DNA of 64,000 nt from Maribacter polysaccharolyticus (GCF_028882255.1 NZ_JARBUY010000004.1:198328-262327); one strand, 5' to 3'; positions 9,836 to 19,443 are shown, numbered from the stretch's first letter. The notes: a model not told the origin generated them from the letters alone. A program made the numbers and translations.

Positions 9836-9919
9836 CTGAAAGCAATTCACAATAAGGATTATTCCGTTGTGAAAACATTTAAAGCGGCATTGGTTCAATC
9901 TTATGTCGCTTTCTTTTTT
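9836..9919 (+). ncRNA. tracrRNA
   Basis: The anti-repeat CTGAAAGCAATTCACAA (9836-9852) is a perfect complement of repeat bases 2-18. Downstream, GGA-TTAT-TCC (9856-9865) forms a small nexus-like hairpin, enclosed by TTCACAA (9846-9852) pairing with TTGTGAA (9867-9873). The 3' hairpin pairs AAAGCGGCAT (9881-9890) with ATGTCGCTTT (9903-9912), ten pairs including one G-U, followed by C and six T residues. That makes a good intrinsic terminator and sets the 3' end near 9919. The RNA pairs with pre-crRNA and loads Cas9. It is divergent from cas9. Confidence 0.92.
9903..9919 (+). terminator. tracrRNA intrinsic terminator (3' arm and T run)
   Basis: The 3' arm ATGTCGCTTT of the ten-pair hairpin starting at 9881 is followed by CTTTTTT. 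It is part of the mature tracrRNA 3' end. Confidence 0.8.
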
Positions 9920-9984
9920 CCTTTGAATGGCTTCACGAGCACAAATTATTCATTAACTAAATTTGCGAGTAAAACATTTAAGCC

Positions 9985-10014
9985 GCCTCGACTTCCAATT
10001 CGGGGCATTTTTTT
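9985..10014 (+). terminator. Second terminator-like hairpin downstream of the tracrRNA
   Basis: GCCTCGA (9985-9991) pairs with TCGGGGC (10000-10006), followed by A and seven T residues. The bases just before it (AAAACATTTAAGCCGC) resemble the tracrRNA segment at 9872-9887, so this may be a duplicated tracrRNA tail used by a longer transcript or as a backup terminator. Confidence 0.55.
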
Positions 10015-10308
10015 GCTCCAATGTGTCAATTCCTTTACAAAAAAATTACCTGCAAATACTTTTAAAACGGTAAAATCTTCCATCATTGCACCCTCTCACT
10101 TTTACTTGATCCATAGGTTTTAGACCACTAACATACCTCCACCTATATTCGGGTCTTGAATCCTATGCGCCCTAGAAACACAGACGTTGATTACTTGTAG
10201 CAATAGTACCCTTTGGGGTTCTAAATGGAAGAAAAACAGTAGGTTTATGCATATATCTTTAAAACTAACTCCCATACTTTTTGGCAGCCCCTTTTTCACA
10301 ATTGGGCA
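10015..10308. other. Non-coding interval, no gene recognised
   Basis: Open frames on either strand here are short, overlap RNA signals or lack recognisable composition. Apart from the hairpins described separately, I see no gene, repeat or promoter I can support in this stretch. Confidence 0.5.
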
Positions 10309-10338
10309 CAAAAAAACCCTGACACAAGGTCAGGGTTC
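10309..10338 (-). terminator. Terminator of the tail-specific protease gene
   Basis: On the minus strand AACCCTGAC and GTCAGGGTT form a nine-pair stem with a short loop, followed by a run of T residues. It lies just past the stop codon at 10362 and fits an intrinsic terminator. Confidence 0.85.
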
Positions 10339-10361
10339 TAAATCTATATAAGGTAAATTCA

Positions 10362-12515
10362 TTACCCTTTTACGCTGGCCAATTTGGCTTGCTTTAAATT
10401 GTTCATTTTAAGGTCTTGCAATACATTCACGGCCTCTTCAACATATACATCCTTGGCCAGGTCTTTATGCCATCGATCCCTTTTCTCCCTTAAGTCGGCA
10501 TCCTGGGTAAACAGCTCCTCTTCGTATTTCAATGACTCAAAGTCCAATTTGGAATCGTATTCCGTCAAGGATTTGAAGTAATCCGATTGCTTTTTATCCT
10601 TTTCCTCTTCGGACTTATAGGTCTTGTAATTCAAGGAAATGAGATTTTCCTCCTGTTGTTTCTTGATCCACTTTGCATTTTCCTCGATCAACTTGATCTG
10701 GGGATTGGCCTGCATCCGTTTTTTACTGTTGGCTATGGTTTGCTCATAATCTATATAACCGTCCCATATATCATAGTTCGCAGGGGTGATCTTATCCCAT
10801 TTCAAAGGATTGGCCTGATCCCTTTCGCCCAAATCGATATAGCTATACTTGTCGGGCACCACGACATCGCTTTTAACCCCTTCCAACTGGGTAGAGCCCC
10901 CATTGATCCGGTAAAACTTCTGGGTGGTCAACTTAATGGCCCCCAAATCGCCATGCTCATTACTTCTTACGATGTTTTCCAAAGGAATGACATTCTGTAC
11001 CGTTCCTTTACCGAAAGTCTGCTTACTACCGATAACAATCGCACGCTTATAATCCTGCATTGCCGCAGCCAAGATTTCCGAAGCGGAAGCAGACAGTTCA
11101 TTCACTAAGATCACCAAAGGTCCATCCCATTGGATACGTTCATCCTTATCGTCATAAACGTCCTTTCCTTGACCGTTGGATCGCACCTGAACAATAGGTC
11201 CGTCCTTAATGAACAGTCCGGCCATTTCGACCACTGTTTTCAATGACCCACCGCCATTATCACGTAAATCGAGGATCAACCCTTCTGCCCCTTCCTGTTT
11301 TAATCGCTCCACTTCCTTGGCCACATCGGTAGCTGCATTCCTCTCGGAATAATCATTGAAATCGACATAAAACTTAGGTAAGTTGATCAAACCGAATTTT
11401 TGGTCCCCTTTTATGATTTTAGCCGATTTGGCATAAGATTCCTCAAGCTCAACGACATCCCTAGTCAATGATATGACTTCTATTGACCCATCCACTTTTC
11501 GTACGGTTAGGTCTACAACGGTACCTTCCGGACCTTTGATCAATTTTATGGCATCGTCCAAACGCATCCCTACGATATCGATGGGATCCTTGCCATCCTG
11601 ACCTACTTTGATGATCTCATCACCGACTTCCATACGTTGGTCCCTCCACACCGGTCCCCCGGAAATGATCTCAACCACTTTGGCCCCTTCAGGTTTCTTT
11701 TGTAAACGTGCCCCGATACCTTCGAACTTACCCGACATACTTACATCGAACTTCTCCTTATCCTCAGGGGCGAAATAAAAGGTATGGGGGTCGAACTCAT
11801 CAACAATGGTATTGATATATTGCACGAACCAATCCTTTCGTTCCAAATCATCGATAAAATCAAAAAATTCATCCAAGGTTTTCTCGGTGGCCTCCCGGGC
11901 TTCTTTCTCGGCCTCTTCGGGCGTCAACGGCTTTACTTCCTCTGAAGAAGATTCCGATTTTTTGGCTTCAGCATCTTTTTTTGACCGGGTCAGTTTTGAA
12001 TCGTATGTGCCAATGGTCGCATATTTCAATTGTTTTCTCCATCGTTCCTTAAGCTCTTTTCTAGAAGCGGCAAAAGGTTCGTCCTCATAGCTAACACTGA
12101 TATTTTCGTCTATCGAATAATCAAAGGGATCCTGTAAGATTTCCTTGTATATTTTTTTGGCGTCATCCATGCGCTCAATGAGCCTATCATAAACGACATT
12201 GAAAAAGGTGATATCGGTATTGTTGATCTGATCATCGATTTGAAACTTGTATTGTTCAAAATCCATGATGTCGCTTTCCAAAAAGTACCTTTTAGTGGGA
12301 TCGAGAACATCAATAAAATCCTCGAATACCTGTACCGAAAAGTCATCATCGATAGCTTTGGGCTCATAATGCCCCTTTTCCAAAACATAGGCAATCAAAT
12401 CCAATAATAATTTGTCTTTATCATCCCCATCAAACTGATAAGATTTATTGGTAAAACTGCAAGAAGCAACTGCAACAAGCATAACGATCAACGCGTAGGC
12501 AAGGTTCCTTTTCAT
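10362..12515 (-). CDS. prc: Carboxy-terminal processing (tail-specific) protease, S41 family
   Basis: This 717-residue Prc/Tsp-type protease cleaves proteins from their C-termini in the periplasm. An N-terminal signal with VASC suggests a lipoprotein anchored by Cys19. A long helical N-terminal domain is followed by a PDZ domain (about 245-330, GKFEGIGARL onward) and the S41 catalytic domain. The serine lies in LSASASEILAAAMQDY and the general-base lysine in TFGKGTVQ, so the Ser-Lys dyad is intact. A C-terminal domain of the E. coli Tsp type follows. It is monocistronic, with its own terminator, and divergent from surE. Confidence 0.94.
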   Translation of the reverse strand: MKRNLAYALIVMLVAVASCSFTNKSYQFDGDDKDKLLLDLIAYVLEKGHYEPKAIDDDFSVQVFEDFIDVLDPTKRYFLESDIMDFEQYKFQIDDQINNTDITFFNVVYDRLIERMDDAKKIYKEILQDPFDYSIDENISVSYEDEPFAASRKELKERWRKQLKYATIGTYDSKLTRSKKDAEAKKSESSSEEVKPLTPEEAEKEAREATEKTLDEFFDFIDDLERKDWFVQYINTIVDEFDPHTFYFAPEDKEKFDVSMSGKFEGIGARLQKKPEGAKVVEIISGGPVWRDQRMEVGDEIIKVGQDGKDPIDIVGMRLDDAIKLIKGPEGTVVDLTVRKVDGSIEVISLTRDVVELEESYAKSAKIIKGDQKFGLINLPKFYVDFNDYSERNAATDVAKEVERLKQEGAEGLILDLRDNGGGSLKTVVEMAGLFIKDGPIVQVRSNGQGKDVYDDKDERIQWDGPLVILVNELSASASEILAAAMQDYKRAIVIGSKQTFGKGTVQNVIPLENIVRSNEHGDLGAIKLTTQKFYRINGGSTQLEGVKSDVVVPDKYSYIDLGERDQANPLKWDKITPANYDIWDGYIDYEQTIANSKKRMQANPQIKLIEENAKWIKKQQEENLISLNYKTYKSEEEKDKKQSDYFKSLTEYDSKLDFESLKYEEELFTQDADLREKRDRWHKDLAKDVYVEEAVNVLQDLKMNNLKQAKLASVKG

Positions 12516-12719
12516 AAAATATTCTTTGCTATTAATTTTTTTATCCTATTCTAAATGATCAAGATTCCCCATAGCTGACAGCTTTGGGAACCAATCTAAA
12601 TCCCTAAGGTACTGAAAAAACCGTGCCAGCACTTAAGCCCGTGCCATTAAATTTTTGTTAAACACCATTTGGGAACTTCTGTTTTTTTAAACGTATTTTT
12701 ACCTGATAAAGTATAAATT

Positions 12720-13493
12720 ATGGAAAAACCTCTTATCCTGGTTACCAATGATGACGGAATTACCGCACCTGGACTAAGGGCTTTGATTCGTTTTATGTCA
12801 GAAATTGGTGAGGTTGTCGTCGTTGCCCCAGACAGCCCACAATCCGGGATGGGCCATGCGATTACCGTGGACAATACCCTGTACACCTCCAAGGATGATG
12901 TAAAAAGCCCGGATGGTGCTTTGGTCGAATATAGCTGTAGTGGTACTCCTGCCGATTGTGTGAAATTGGCCCTTCAGGAACTTCTCGACCGAAAGCCCGA
13001 TATCTGTATCAGTGGGATCAATCACGGATCCAATGCATCGATCAATGTCATCTATTCAGGTACCATGAGTGCTGCCATCGAAGCCGGTATCGAAGGATTG
13101 CCTGCCATAGGTTTCTCACTTTGTGACTATTCTTGGAATGCCGATTTTGAATTTGCCCGTGATGCCATCATAAGCATCGTCACCGAGGCCCTTCAACATA
13201 AAATGCCCAAAGGCATCGTGCTCAATGTCAACATTCCGAAAACTGGACCCGATGTGCCCAAGGGAATAAAAATATGCAGGCAAGCACGGGCCAATTGGAA
13301 AGAAAAATTCGACAAACGCACCAATCCCAGAGGTAAGGAATACTATTGGTTAACGGGGGAATTCGAATTATTGGACAAAGGTGAGGACACCGACGAATGG
13401 GCGCTTGCCAATGGTTATATTTCCGTAGTACCTACCCAATTCGACCTTACCGCCCACCATGCCATACAAGAACTGAATAGCTGGAACCTATAA
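12720..13493 (+). CDS. surE: 5'/3'-nucleotidase SurE
   Basis: This 257-residue protein opens with ILVTNDDGITAPG, whose Asp11-Asp12 pair binds the catalytic metal. The conserved SGINHGSNASINVIYSGTMSAA segment follows. SurE dephosphorylates nucleoside monophosphates and is linked to stationary-phase survival. The length is normal for the family. It heads a plus-strand run that leads to lpxB, with about 200 bp separating it from the divergent protease gene, where its promoter should lie. Confidence 0.96.
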   Translation: MEKPLILVTNDDGITAPGLRALIRFMSEIGEVVVVAPDSPQSGMGHAITVDNTLYTSKDDVKSPDGALVEYSCSGTPADCVKLALQELLDRKPDICISGINHGSNASINVIYSGTMSAAIEAGIEGLPAIGFSLCDYSWNADFEFARDAIISIVTEALQHKMPKGIVLNVNIPKTGPDVPKGIKICRQARANWKEKFDKRTNPRGKEYYWLTGEFELLDKGEDTDEWALANGYISVVPTQFDLTAHHAIQELNSWNL

Positions 13494-13561
13494 CCCTTGC
13501 CCAATAAAGGGCTACTGAACATAATAATCATTGAATCAAAATAGAACTTGAAATCCAACCC

Positions 13562-13846
13562 ATGAACATTAAAAAGGAAATAATCATCGGTTTTATCATT
13601 GGGATAATCGCCAATACCTTAGGCACTTTGCTCTACATACTCCTGTTTTCCGATTTTGGGATCGTAGAAACTTTTAATGCGGCCATTCAACAAGGACATG
13701 TTGGCAGTTTGCTTGCCCTTGGGGCCATTTTGAATTTGGTCGCCTTCTTTGGATTCTTGAAAATACGGAGAGACCACCGCGCCAAAGGGGTTTTGATCGC
13801 CACATTGCTTACCGCTATGATCATTTTATATTATAAAATATTCTAA
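13562..13846 (+). CDS. Small integral membrane protein of unknown function
   Basis: This 94-residue protein has three predicted membrane helices (about 7-30, 46-66 and 74-92) with a short polar loop KIRRDHRAKG between the last two. I recognise no catalytic motif. It sits between surE and lpxB in the same direction, 68 bp after surE, and may belong to that transcription unit. It resembles uncharacterised membrane proteins found at this position in flavobacteria, but no function can be given. Confidence 0.75.
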   Translation: MNIKKEIIIGFIIGIIANTLGTLLYILLFSDFGIVETFNAAIQQGHVGSLLALGAILNLVAFFGFLKIRRDHRAKGVLIATLLTAMIILYYKIF

Positions 13847-13920
13847 AGTACACCCAGAAGGGAATGATACGAATCTAAAACGAACACCACAATATACCTG
13901 GTTTTGAACCTGAACAAATC

Positions 13921-15033
13921 ATGAAATACTATATCATCGCCGGGGAGGCTTCCGGAGACCTTCACGGATCCAATCTAATCAAGGCATTGAAAAAGAAAGA
14001 TGCCGAAGCCGATATCAGATGCTGGGGCGGCGACCTTATGCAGGCCGCAGGGGGGACTTTGGCGAAGCATTATAAGGAACTGGCTTTTATGGGCTTCTTG
14101 GAAGTTATCATGAACTTGGGTACCATTTTCGCCAATATCAAATACTGTAAAAATGATATCTCCAATTTTGATCCCGATGTGATCATCTTTATAGACTATT
14201 CGGGCTTCAACCTCCGCATCGCAGAATGGGCCAAACAACAACACTATAGGACAAACTACTATATTTCGCCTCAAATTTGGGCCTCTAGGGAAAGTCGGAT
14301 CCATAAAATAAAAAAGAATATCGATGCCATGTATGTCATCCTACCTTTTGAGAAGGCCTTTTATGAAGAAAAACATGGTTATCCCGTCCATTTTGTAGGC
14401 CACCCCTTGATCGATGCCGTTGAAAACCGAAAGGTCATCGATGAGCAGACCTTTAGAAAAGAGAATAATTTGATAGGTGGAAAGCCCATTATCGCTTTGC
14501 TCCCTGGCAGCCGCAAACAGGAAGTCAAAAAAATGCTGGATACCATGCTCTCGGTTACCAAGGATTTTCCGGATTACCACTTTATCATTGCCGGTGCCCC
14601 AAGTTTGGACAATGATTTTTATGCCCCGTTTTTAACAAACCCCAATGTCGGTTTTGTGGCGAACAAGACCTATGACCTATTGAGCGTGGCCCATACGGCT
14701 TTGGTGACCAGTGGCACCGCCACCTTGGAAACCGCCTTGTTCAAAGTACCCCAGGTGGTTTGTTATAAGGCCAATTGGGTTTCCTATCAAATCGCCAAGC
14801 GAATTATTACATTGGAATATATTTCTTTGGTAAACCTGATTATGGAGCAAGAGATCGTCAAGGAATTGATCCAGGATGATCTAACAACCAAAAACCTCAA
14901 GCATGAACTCGCCAAAATCCTGAAAGGCCAAGCCCGGGAAGAACAATTACGGGCCTATGACCAACTGGAAATGAAGTTGGGTGGAAAAGGGGCCAGCGCC
15001 AAGGCCGCCGACCTAATTGTAGAAAATGTTTAA
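13921..15033 (+). CDS. lpxB: Lipid-A-disaccharide synthase
   Basis: This 370-residue GT19 enzyme joins UDP-2,3-diacylglucosamine and lipid X to make lipid A disaccharide phosphate at the inner membrane. Signatures include YIIAGEASGDLHG at the N-terminus, FIDYSGFNLRIAEWAK, YISPQIWASRESR and LLPGSRKQEVKKM. Length is typical. Placement after surE follows a common Bacteroidota order and implies a standard lipid A pathway. Confidence 0.96.
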   Translation: MKYYIIAGEASGDLHGSNLIKALKKKDAEADIRCWGGDLMQAAGGTLAKHYKELAFMGFLEVIMNLGTIFANIKYCKNDISNFDPDVIIFIDYSGFNLRIAEWAKQQHYRTNYYISPQIWASRESRIHKIKKNIDAMYVILPFEKAFYEEKHGYPVHFVGHPLIDAVENRKVIDEQTFRKENNLIGGKPIIALLPGSRKQEVKKMLDTMLSVTKDFPDYHFIIAGAPSLDNDFYAPFLTNPNVGFVANKTYDLLSVAHTALVTSGTATLETALFKVPQVVCYKANWVSYQIAKRIITLEYISLVNLIMEQEIVKELIQDDLTTKNLKHELAKILKGQAREEQLRAYDQLEMKLGGKGASAKAADLIVENV

Positions 15034-15066
15034 ATTTGATAACCAATGACAATCTGAAATCCTTGG

Positions 15067-15624
15067 ATGAAAAGAATCCCGACCTTACTACTACTCCTAC
15101 TTTTTTTGGGCAGCTGCGCCACCAAAAAGAGAACCACCTCCGCGGAAGGACATAGGGTTTCGGTCGCCGCTTCTCCTGAAAAACCAAATGAAGAACCATC
15201 GGTAGCCGAGCCGGCCGCTACGGAAAACCTTTCACCCCCCTCAAAGGTCAATAGCATTATAAGTACGGCCCTAACCTACTCCGGAGTCCGTTATAAATAT
15301 GGGGGGACCACAAAAAAAGGCATGGATTGTTCGGGCTTACTCTATGTTGCCTTTAAGAAAAACGACATTGAATTACCGAGGGTTTCCACGGCAATGGCCA
15401 ATCAAGGAAAACGCATTCGGGTCGACCAAATCCAAAAGGGGGATCTACTATTTTTCAAAACCTCCAAAAGGGGTAAAAAAATCAATCATGTGGGATTGGT
15501 GGTCGCCGTGGAGCATGATGATGTCAAATTCATACACGCCTCCACTTCCAGAGGGGTGATCGTGTCCTCACTAAGGGAAGGCTTTTGGAATTATGCTTTT
15601 GTAAAAGCAAATAGGATCCTCTAG
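15067..15624 (+). CDS. NlpC/P60 family cell-wall endopeptidase, lipoprotein
   Basis: This 185-residue protein starts with a lipoprotein signal (LLFLGSC, Cys17), a low-complexity Pro/Glu/Ala linker to about residue 60, then an NlpC/P60 domain. The catalytic Cys88 lies in MDCSGLLY, with His141 in NHVGLVV and His157 in FIHAS. It should cleave peptide stems of peptidoglycan in the periplasm. It starts 33 bp after lpxB and abuts comEC, so the three genes are probably co-transcribed. Confidence 0.92.
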   Translation: MKRIPTLLLLLLFLGSCATKKRTTSAEGHRVSVAASPEKPNEEPSVAEPAATENLSPPSKVNSIISTALTYSGVRYKYGGTTKKGMDCSGLLYVAFKKNDIELPRVSTAMANQGKRIRVDQIQKGDLLFFKTSKRGKKINHVGLVVAVEHDDVKFIHASTSRGVIVSSLREGFWNYAFVKANRIL

Positions 15625-17649
15625 ATGAAACTGCTCCAATTTATCCCTATAAAACTGACCTTCTTCTTGGTCATGGGGATCTTGGCAGGTTATCATCTTG
15701 ATTTGGGTATATATTGGCCCTTAGCCTTGACCCTATCCTCGGTAGCGTGCCTTGGTTTTTTCCGCTATTCCAAAAGCCGACCCAAATCCGTTACTTTTGG
15801 AATTACCGCAGCCTGTACGACCCTTTTTCTTGGAATGCTTATCGTAGGTATTTCACAACCGAAAAACGACGCCCATCATTATTCAAAGGCAAACACCGAC
15901 GATCTGGGCGCATGGAAATTGAAAATTACCGACGTTTTAAAAAGTACGACCTTCTCAAATCGATTCATAGCCGATGTGGAAGCGTTCGATGCTGCCCATG
16001 TCACCGGGAAGATCATCGTAAGCCTCCCCGCCGATGCAAGTCCATTCCCTTTGCAAGTAGATGATGAACTGATTGTCTTGGCGAAAAGAACCGAAATCCC
16101 TTCGCCTTTAAACCCACATCAATTCGATTATAGGCAATACCTGGAAAAACAGGGGATTTACCATCAATTGAAAATGGATCCCCAAAATACAATCTTGCTC
16201 AAAAACCCAAAAAAGACACTTTTGGGCCGTGCTGCCTCGGTAAGGAATACGATACGTTCCGCATTACAACAAGCTGCATTTGGTGAAAATGAATTGGGGA
16301 TAATCCAAGCGTTGTTCCTTGGGCAGCGAAATGACATTTCCGAAGCCACGTATACAGCCTACAAAAATGCCGGTGCCGTACATATTTTAGCCGTTTCCGG
16401 ACTGCATATCGGTATTCTCCTTCTCTTTCTGGAATTTCTTTTACGCCCCATGGAGCTATTGCCCAAAGGCAAGGTCTTAAAACTGATAACCATCGTAATC
16501 TTGCTGTGGGGATTCGCTTTTTTGGCAGGGTTATCGGCCTCCGTCGTACGAGCGGTCACCATGTTCTCCTTTGTGGCTTACGCCCTTTATTTGAACAGGC
16601 CCAGCAATACCTTCAATATATTGGCATTGTCGATGTTTTTCATTCTATTGGCCATAAACCCCATGCTTTTATTTCATGTGGGGTTCCAGATGAGTTATGC
16701 CGCCGTCTTTTCGATTGTATGGATATATCCCCTTTTACAAAGGTTTTGGTTTCCAAAAAATTGGATGGTAAATAAAATCTGGCAATTACTTTCGGTGAGT
16801 ATTGCCGCCCAAATCGGGGTATTACCCATCAGTTTGTTTTATTTTCATCAATTCCCAGGTCTATTTTTTATATCGAACTTATTGATCATCCCCTTTTTGG
16901 GTTTCATATTGGGACTGGGCATAATCGTGATCGCCTTGGTGGTCTTGGATTTGGCACCGGATGCCCTCATCTTTTTTTATGATTATGTAATACGGCTGAT
17001 GAATGGGGTGATCGATAAGGTTGCCCAACAAGAAGCCTTTATTTTTCGAGATATCCCTTTCGATTCCGTTCAACTGATCCTTACCTATGTCATGGTCCTA
17101 ACATTGGTTTCCTTGTTACACCAATACACTTTCAAACGCTTGCGAATGGTTCTGGTAGCTGTTATCGCCTTACAGGTTTGGTCATTGACCCGCCTATCCC
17201 AAGCTGAAAGCAAAGCACGATTGTTGGTCGCCCATCAAACCAAAAACACCATAGTGATGCACCGATCGGGAAACCAGCTTACCGTCTTTACGCCAGATAG
17301 TATCAGCTCAAAAAACATTATCACCGATTATGTCATCGGGGAACATATCGCAACGACCCATTTTAAACCTCTCGAAAATGTATTCGACATAAACGGCGGA
17401 AAGATGCTGATCATTGATAGTTTGGGGGTAATCCCTACACGGGCCGAGCGGTTCGATCTTCTATTATTGACCCAATCCCCAAAGATCAATCTTGAACGGC
17501 TATTGGATTCGTTACAGCCGAAATCGGTGATTGCCGACGGCAGTAATTATGGCAGTTACATAAAACGATGGACTGCCACCTGTGCCCAAAGAAAACTTCC
17601 CATGCACTATACGGGGGAAAAGGGCATTTTTGAACTCGACCTTGAATAA
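15625..17649 (+). CDS. comEC: ComEC/Rec2 family DNA-uptake channel protein
   Basis: This 674-residue polytopic membrane protein contains the ComEC core: ALFLGQRNDISE, AGAVHILAVSGLHIGIL and LLWGFAFLAGLSASVVRA, then many helices to about residue 500. ComEC conducts single-stranded DNA across the inner membrane during natural transformation. The C-terminal soluble region (about 530-674) sits where other bacteria carry a metallo-beta-lactamase-like domain. I see no HxHxDH motif there, which is common in Bacteroidota versions. The start codon follows the NlpC/P60 stop directly. The gene ends 9 bp from the convergent transporter gene. Confidence 0.93.
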   Translation: MKLLQFIPIKLTFFLVMGILAGYHLDLGIYWPLALTLSSVACLGFFRYSKSRPKSVTFGITAACTTLFLGMLIVGISQPKNDAHHYSKANTDDLGAWKLKITDVLKSTTFSNRFIADVEAFDAAHVTGKIIVSLPADASPFPLQVDDELIVLAKRTEIPSPLNPHQFDYRQYLEKQGIYHQLKMDPQNTILLKNPKKTLLGRAASVRNTIRSALQQAAFGENELGIIQALFLGQRNDISEATYTAYKNAGAVHILAVSGLHIGILLLFLEFLLRPMELLPKGKVLKLITIVILLWGFAFLAGLSASVVRAVTMFSFVAYALYLNRPSNTFNILALSMFFILLAINPMLLFHVGFQMSYAAVFSIVWIYPLLQRFWFPKNWMVNKIWQLLSVSIAAQIGVLPISLFYFHQFPGLFFISNLLIIPFLGFILGLGIIVIALVVLDLAPDALIFFYDYVIRLMNGVIDKVAQQEAFIFRDIPFDSVQLILTYVMVLTLVSLLHQYTFKRLRMVLVAVIALQVWSLTRLSQAESKARLLVAHQTKNTIVMHRSGNQLTVFTPDSISSKNIITDYVIGEHIATTHFKPLENVFDINGGKMLIIDSLGVIPTRAERFDLLLLTQSPKINLERLLDSLQPKSVIADGSNYGSYIKRWTATCAQRKLPMHYTGEKGIFELDLE

Positions 17650-17658
17650 TTCAAAGTT

Positions 17659-19443
17659 TCAGCGTACCCCGTGCATTAATTTCTTAAGCACTGGGTTCAA
17701 CAATATGGATAGTAACCCAACTCCGATCGGGACCAAGGTAAACATCAAAAAAAACGTACTCAGGGAGTATTGTTCCGAAATCCTGTCGATCATACCACCC
17801 ATGGTTCCTGCTGCTTTTTGCCCAATGGCAATGGCCAAATACCAAATCCCGAACATAAAACCGATCATTCTGGGGGGTACCAATTTGCTCAGGTAAGACA
17901 AACCGACCGGTGACAGGCACAATTCGCCCATGGTGTGGAACAAATATGCCAAGATCAAGAAAACCATGCTAACCGAGGCTGTTTTCGCTCCTTGGGGTAT
18001 ACCCAGGGTGCCATAGGCCAAAATCGCAAATCCGAGACCCAATAAGATCAATCCCAACCCATACTTCATGGCCGCACTGGGGTTGTATTTACTTTCCCAC
18101 CAGCGCGAGAACAGTGGTGCCAAAGTGATAATGAAAAAGGAGTTTAAGATCCCGAACCAAGAGGCTTCTATTTGATTGCCTTCTTGTGAGAATTTATCGT
18201 TCAATCGATATAATACCAATGCCCATATCCCTACAAAGGCCAAACCCAGGATAATATTGGATAATCCGATTTTTGAATAGGTCTTTTTGAACAATAGATA
18301 AAGCACCCACGTGATGATCATCAGTGGCACGGTGGTCAATAACGCATCCACTACCTTGAAGATCAAGGCCGAAGACCCCAGAAGGTCCCGATTGGTGTAA
18401 TCCCTTGCAAATAAGGTCATTGACCCGAGTGATTGCTCAAAAGCCGCAAAGAAAAATACCGTGAACAGGCCGAAAATGGCCACAGCGATAATCCTATCCC
18501 GGACAATGGGAAGGTATCGTGATACCCTTGAAACCACGAGGATCAAGAATAATACAAGGGCCGTTAAAATAACGACCGATGAACCATCCAAACTTCCTAT
18601 ACGGAATGGAAGCAAGTTTACTTCCTGGATTTTGGACAATGGGTCGTTGAACAAATACAACAATCCACCAATGGCCGAAACCCCTATCAGGATATAGTCG
18701 AGAAGGGTAAACGGATTCAATTTTTCATCAACACTTGTTTCTGCTCCTGCAGCCGGACTTTCCTCATTTATATTTTGAGGAAGTTCAACTTCATGTTTTT
18801 TAGAGGGTTTAGCACCAACCCCACCGAAAAGGTTCTTTGCCAACAGAAATTGAAGCATCCCAAAAAACATGAATATCCCTGCAAGGCCAAAGCCCCAGGA
18901 CCATCCTACATTTTCGGCCAAGTAACCACAGAGCATCATTCCGAAAAAAGCGCCGGCATTTACCCCCATATAAAAAATGGTATAAGCTCCATCTTTTTTG
19001 GATTCCTTTCCCTTATACATCTCGGAAATGATCGAAGTGATGTTCGGTTTAAAAAATCCCGTGCCGATTACCAATAAAGCCAGACCTAAATAGAATGTTG
19101 CCGTCGTTTCCAAAGCCATTGAGGCATGGCCGAGGGTCATAATGGCACAACCGATCACCACGGCGATGCGGTACCCTGTAAATTTATCGGCAATATACCC
19201 TCCAACAATAGGTGTTAGATATAATAACGAAGCGTATGTACCTATTAATGCCAACGCATGTTCACGGGGCCATTCCCATCCGGGATTATCACTGATAATG
19301 GGGGCCGTAAGAAACAGCACCAATAAAATTCGCATTCCATAAAATGAAAAACGCTCCCACATTTCGGTAAAAAAAAGAACGAACAACCCTGCTGGGTGCC
19401 CTAAAACCTTTTCCTTGAATAAATTTTCAATATCGGTATTCAT
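17659..19443 (-). CDS. POT/PTR family proton-coupled peptide transporter (first of two)
   Basis: This 594-residue protein has about 14 membrane helices and the POT signature FFTEMWERFSFYGMR near residues 25-40 (the ExxERF proton-coupling motif), plus NVGWSWGFGLAG and FHTMGELCLSPVGLSYLSKL. Such carriers import di- and tripeptides with protons. A hydrophilic insert of about 30 residues lies near 215-245. It follows a second POT gene and a dipeptidyl-peptidase gene on the same strand, which suggests import of the dipeptides that enzyme releases. Confidence 0.94.
   Translation of the reverse strand: MNTDIENLFKEKVLGHPAGLFVLFFTEMWERFSFYGMRILLVLFLTAPIISDNPGWEWPREHALALIGTYASLLYLTPIVGGYIADKFTGYRIAVVIGCAIMTLGHASMALETTATFYLGLALLVIGTGFFKPNITSIISEMYKGKESKKDGAYTIFYMGVNAGAFFGMMLCGYLAENVGWSWGFGLAGIFMFFGMLQFLLAKNLFGGVGAKPSKKHEVELPQNINEESPAAGAETSVDEKLNPFTLLDYILIGVSAIGGLLYLFNDPLSKIQEVNLLPFRIGSLDGSSVVILTALVLFLILVVSRVSRYLPIVRDRIIAVAIFGLFTVFFFAAFEQSLGSMTLFARDYTNRDLLGSSALIFKVVDALLTTVPLMIITWVLYLLFKKTYSKIGLSNIILGLAFVGIWALVLYRLNDKFSQEGNQIEASWFGILNSFFIITLAPLFSRWWESKYNPSAAMKYGLGLILLGLGFAILAYGTLGIPQGAKTASVSMVFLILAYLFHTMGELCLSPVGLSYLSKLVPPRMIGFMFGIWYLAIAIGQKAAGTMGGMIDRISEQYSLSTFFLMFTLVPIGVGLLSILLNPVLKKLMHGVR

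Noticed and set aside
9869-10123. 84-codon plus-strand frame downstream of cas9
   Set aside because: It overlaps the tracrRNA core and terminator hairpins and shows no protein-like features.
10120-10311. 63-codon minus-strand frame next to the protease gene
   Set aside because: No start context, family or neighbour support; it ends in the protease terminator region.
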